This document shows positions 6,095-7,270 of a stretch of 7,270 bases of DNA, piece after piece (the stretch's first letter is position 1; the number at the start of each line of letters is the position of its first letter). Source of the stretch: Oscillospiraceae bacterium (lineage in GTDB: Bacteria > Bacillota_A > Clostridia > Oscillospirales > Oscillospiraceae); the NCBI GenBank assembly GCA_017455225.1, contig JAFTBL010000091.1, positions 1-7,270 of the forward strand, written 5' to 3'. Made by a program: the position numbers and the translations under genes. The notes below the pieces were generated by a model. That model was not told the DNA's origin. It did no database searches and was given only the letters and a program-made list of their open reading frames with translations.

Positions 6095-6929
6095 ACATAT
6101 AGACCGCTATGTAAACGGTCTGCGCTTCGGCCATCGGCGGCTCGTAGCGCACGATCATATGATCCGGCAGCAGGGTATATTCCTCTGTGCGGAAGGCGTA
6201 TTCCCCGTCTGTCACCGAGTGCCACGGAAAGACGTAATAGCTGTCCCCATCGGCGCAGTACAGGCCGGTCACGTCCAACGCCTTGTCAGCCTCTTGGCAC
6301 GCCTCCTCCGTCATATCCGCCGGATAGGTGCGCTCCAGCTTCACCAGATACTCGCCGGCGTCCTCATCCCACCGTATTTGGGACACGCAGAGCGTGGTAC
6401 CGTCGCTCAAGGGGATCTCCTCGCCCATAACGCCGTCTACGTCCCACTCGCCCATCCACTCGGCATAGCTGGTGTTTCCTTCGTCGCCGTCCCCGCTCCA
6501 CTCGTCCCAGCCGCTGCGGATGCTGTTGACCAGATTGAAGGCCATGCTGAGCACCACCAGCACCACGACGCCGACACCGATCAGCGGCACGCACCGTGCC
6601 GCACCCTGCGCCTGCCGCCGCTGAGATCGCACAGCAGCAAAGGACGGTGCGGCTCCCTGTCCGTCGCCCTGACTCCGAACCGTGCGGTACTGCCGGGCGT
6701 CCTGCTCGTGGCATTCCTTCCGTTCGTAGCATTCCTTTTCCTCAAAGCACACCTTGCCGCTGCCGCCGCCGTGGCGGGCAAAGGACGCATCGTCCATGTG
6801 CCGCACCGTACCGTCGGCGTTGACCCGCTCTCTGGCAGGCGGGCGGTTGTAGGCGCCGCACTTGGGGCAACAGCCTTCTTTATCGTAATTGTACAGGGCG
6901 CCGCAGCCCTTGCACCGGATCGTCGCCAT
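6093..6929 (-). CDS. Uncharacterised zinc-ribbon single-pass membrane protein
   Basis: A 278-residue protein whose exact family I do not recognise. The N-terminus is a zinc ribbon with CKGC (Cys6, Cys9) and CPKC (Cys21, Cys24). Next comes a polar, probably disordered region with three cysteines six residues apart (61, 67, 73) in a CFEEKE-CYERKE-CHE repeat, then an Arg/Gln-rich stretch. One transmembrane helix follows (about 113-133, PLIGVGVVVLVVLSMAF). By the positive-inside rule the ribbon is cytoplasmic and the acidic, aromatic-rich C-terminal domain (about 137-278) is outside. GGGAGGGG is 6 nt before the ATG at 6929 and a good promoter lies upstream. Zinc-ribbon plus membrane-helix proteins are common in Clostridia as sensors or membrane proteins of unknown role. 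The competing long plus-strand frame has no motif or ribosome binding site and contains the terminator. Confidence 0.78.
   Translation of the reverse strand: MATIRCKGCGALYNYDKEGCCPKCGAYNRPPARERVNADGTVRHMDDASFARHGGGSGKVCFEEKECYERKECHEQDARQYRTVRSQGDGQGAAPSFAAVRSQRRQAQGAARCVPLIGVGVVVLVVLSMAFNLVNSIRSGWDEWSGDGDEGNTSYAEWMGEWDVDGVMGEEIPLSDGTTLCVSQIRWDEDAGEYLVKLERTYPADMTEEACQEADKALDVTGLYCADGDSYYVFPWHSVTDGEYAFRTEEYTLLPDHMIVRYEPPMAEAQTVYIAVYM
6711..6746 (-). repeat. Tandem 18-bp repeat encoding cysteine hexads in the zinc-ribbon protein
   Basis: Two adjacent 18-bp units, each starting GCATTCCTT on the plus strand, encode the CxExKE hexads at residues 61-72. A degenerate third unit (CHEQDA) follows in the protein. 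The repeat is in frame and probably arose by duplication. Confidence 0.6.
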
Positions 6930-6954
6930 ATATCTCCCCTCCCTATTCGTACCT

Positions 6955-6983
6955 ATCTTATCACAGCCGCGCTCCCATGTCCA
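6955..6983 (-). promoter_or_regulatory. Promoter of the zinc-ribbon gene
   Basis: On the minus strand, TGGACA (6983-6978, 5/6 to TTGACA) and TAAGAT (6960-6955, 4/6) are separated by 17 nt. A TG dinucleotide one base before the -10 gives an extended -10. The elements lie about 25 nt upstream of the start codon, in the 175-bp gap after rplQ, which otherwise holds only the rplQ terminator. Confidence 0.6.
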
Positions 6984-7050
6984 TCAACTTTCGGTTGCCT
7001 CCGCTGGTTTTGCCCGTTCTTTTCCGCAACCTGGCGTTTCACCGCATGAG

Positions 7051-7095
7051 AAAACACCCTTTTCTATGGGCTCAAACCATAGAAAAGGGTGTTTT
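7051..7095 (-). terminator. Terminator of the rplQ transcript
   Basis: A perfect 19-bp inverted repeat (7051-7069 with 7077-7095) around a 7-nt loop starts 9 nt after the rplQ stop on the minus strand. The stem ends in GTGTTTT, giving a four-T tail. It probably ends the ribosomal protein operon. Confidence 0.88.
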
Positions 7096-7104
7096 GCAGG
7101 TTTT

Positions 7105-7270
7105 TTACTTGACCAGTTCGATCACTGCGGTCTCCGCAGCGTCACCGCGGCGCACGCCGGTGCGAACGATGCGGGTGTAACCGCCGTTGCGTTCGGCATA
7201 CTCCGGAGCGATCTGCTTGAACAGCTTGTTGGCCACGTCCTCTCTGGTGATAAATGCCAGAGCCTGACGA
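7105..7270 (-). CDS. rplQ: 50S ribosomal protein L17, C-terminal 54 residues (5' end outside window)
   Basis: Reading the minus strand from the right edge gives a frame ending in TAA at 7107-7105. It contains [11 protein letters not shown], the signature NGGYTRI and [12 protein letters not shown], and ends in IELVK. These are the conserved C-terminal blocks of bacterial L17, a large-subunit protein near the peptide exit tunnel. About half of the protein, including its start, lies beyond the window. In Firmicutes rplQ usually closes the operon with rpoA and several small-subunit protein genes. The terminator directly after it fits that position, but the upstream genes cannot be seen here. Confidence 0.97.
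   Translation of the reverse strand, partial: RQALAFITREDVANKLFKQIAPEYAERNGGYTRIVRTGVRRGDAAETAVIELVK

Noticed and set aside
6101..6121. The dyad AGACCG...CGGTCT near the end of the zinc-ribbon gene
   Set aside because: It is only 6 bp and lies inside coding sequence next to a full terminator. Nothing suggests a separate role.
6054..7049. A 331-codon plus-strand frame opposite the zinc-ribbon gene
   Set aside because: It begins within 4 nt of the secG stop without a ribosome binding site, contains the strong UUCG terminator, and has no motif. The minus-strand frame has CxxC pairs, a membrane helix, a promoter and a ribosome binding site.

Overview
The window looks like a chromosomal core region of a GC-rich anaerobic Firmicute, most likely a clostridial gut lineage such as Oscillospiraceae. 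This rests on the type of the SecA, SecG, LexA and L17 proteins, a B. subtilis-type LexA operator, strong AGGAGG-like ribosome binding sites and two GC-rich lipoprotein genes. The genus assignment is inference. I see no phage, transposon, CRISPR, tRNA or rRNA.

Layout. 1-1605 (+) is the 3' part of secA, starting mid-gene. A hairpin follows. Next comes a tight three-gene plus-strand run (1702-4873): a trypsin-like (HtrA-type) serine protease lipoprotein without a PDZ domain, the peptidoglycan editing factor pgeF, and an orphan oligopeptide-type ABC substrate-binding lipoprotein. The intergenic gaps are 19 and 9 nt. This run converges on lexA (4969-5607, -), which has its own strong terminator. 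lexA and secG (5808-6050, +) are divergent across a 200-bp AT-rich control region. That region holds a LexA box overlapping the lexA -35 element and an extended -10 promoter for secG. secG ends at a UUCG-loop bidirectional terminator shared with a convergent gene (6093-6929, -) for an uncharacterised zinc-ribbon, single-pass membrane protein. The right edge (7105-7270, -) is the C-terminal end of rplQ (ribosomal protein L17) with a 19-bp terminator hairpin.

Theme. Most genes serve the cell envelope. SecA and SecG are the motor and an accessory channel subunit of the Sec translocase. Both lipoproteins carry Sec signal peptides with a lipobox, and PgeF edits peptidoglycan precursors. LexA is the SOS repressor. 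The gene content is mostly housekeeping. The least explained items are the PDZ-less protease lipoprotein, the cysteine-rich orphan binding protein next to pgeF, and the zinc-ribbon protein with a cysteine hexad repeat.
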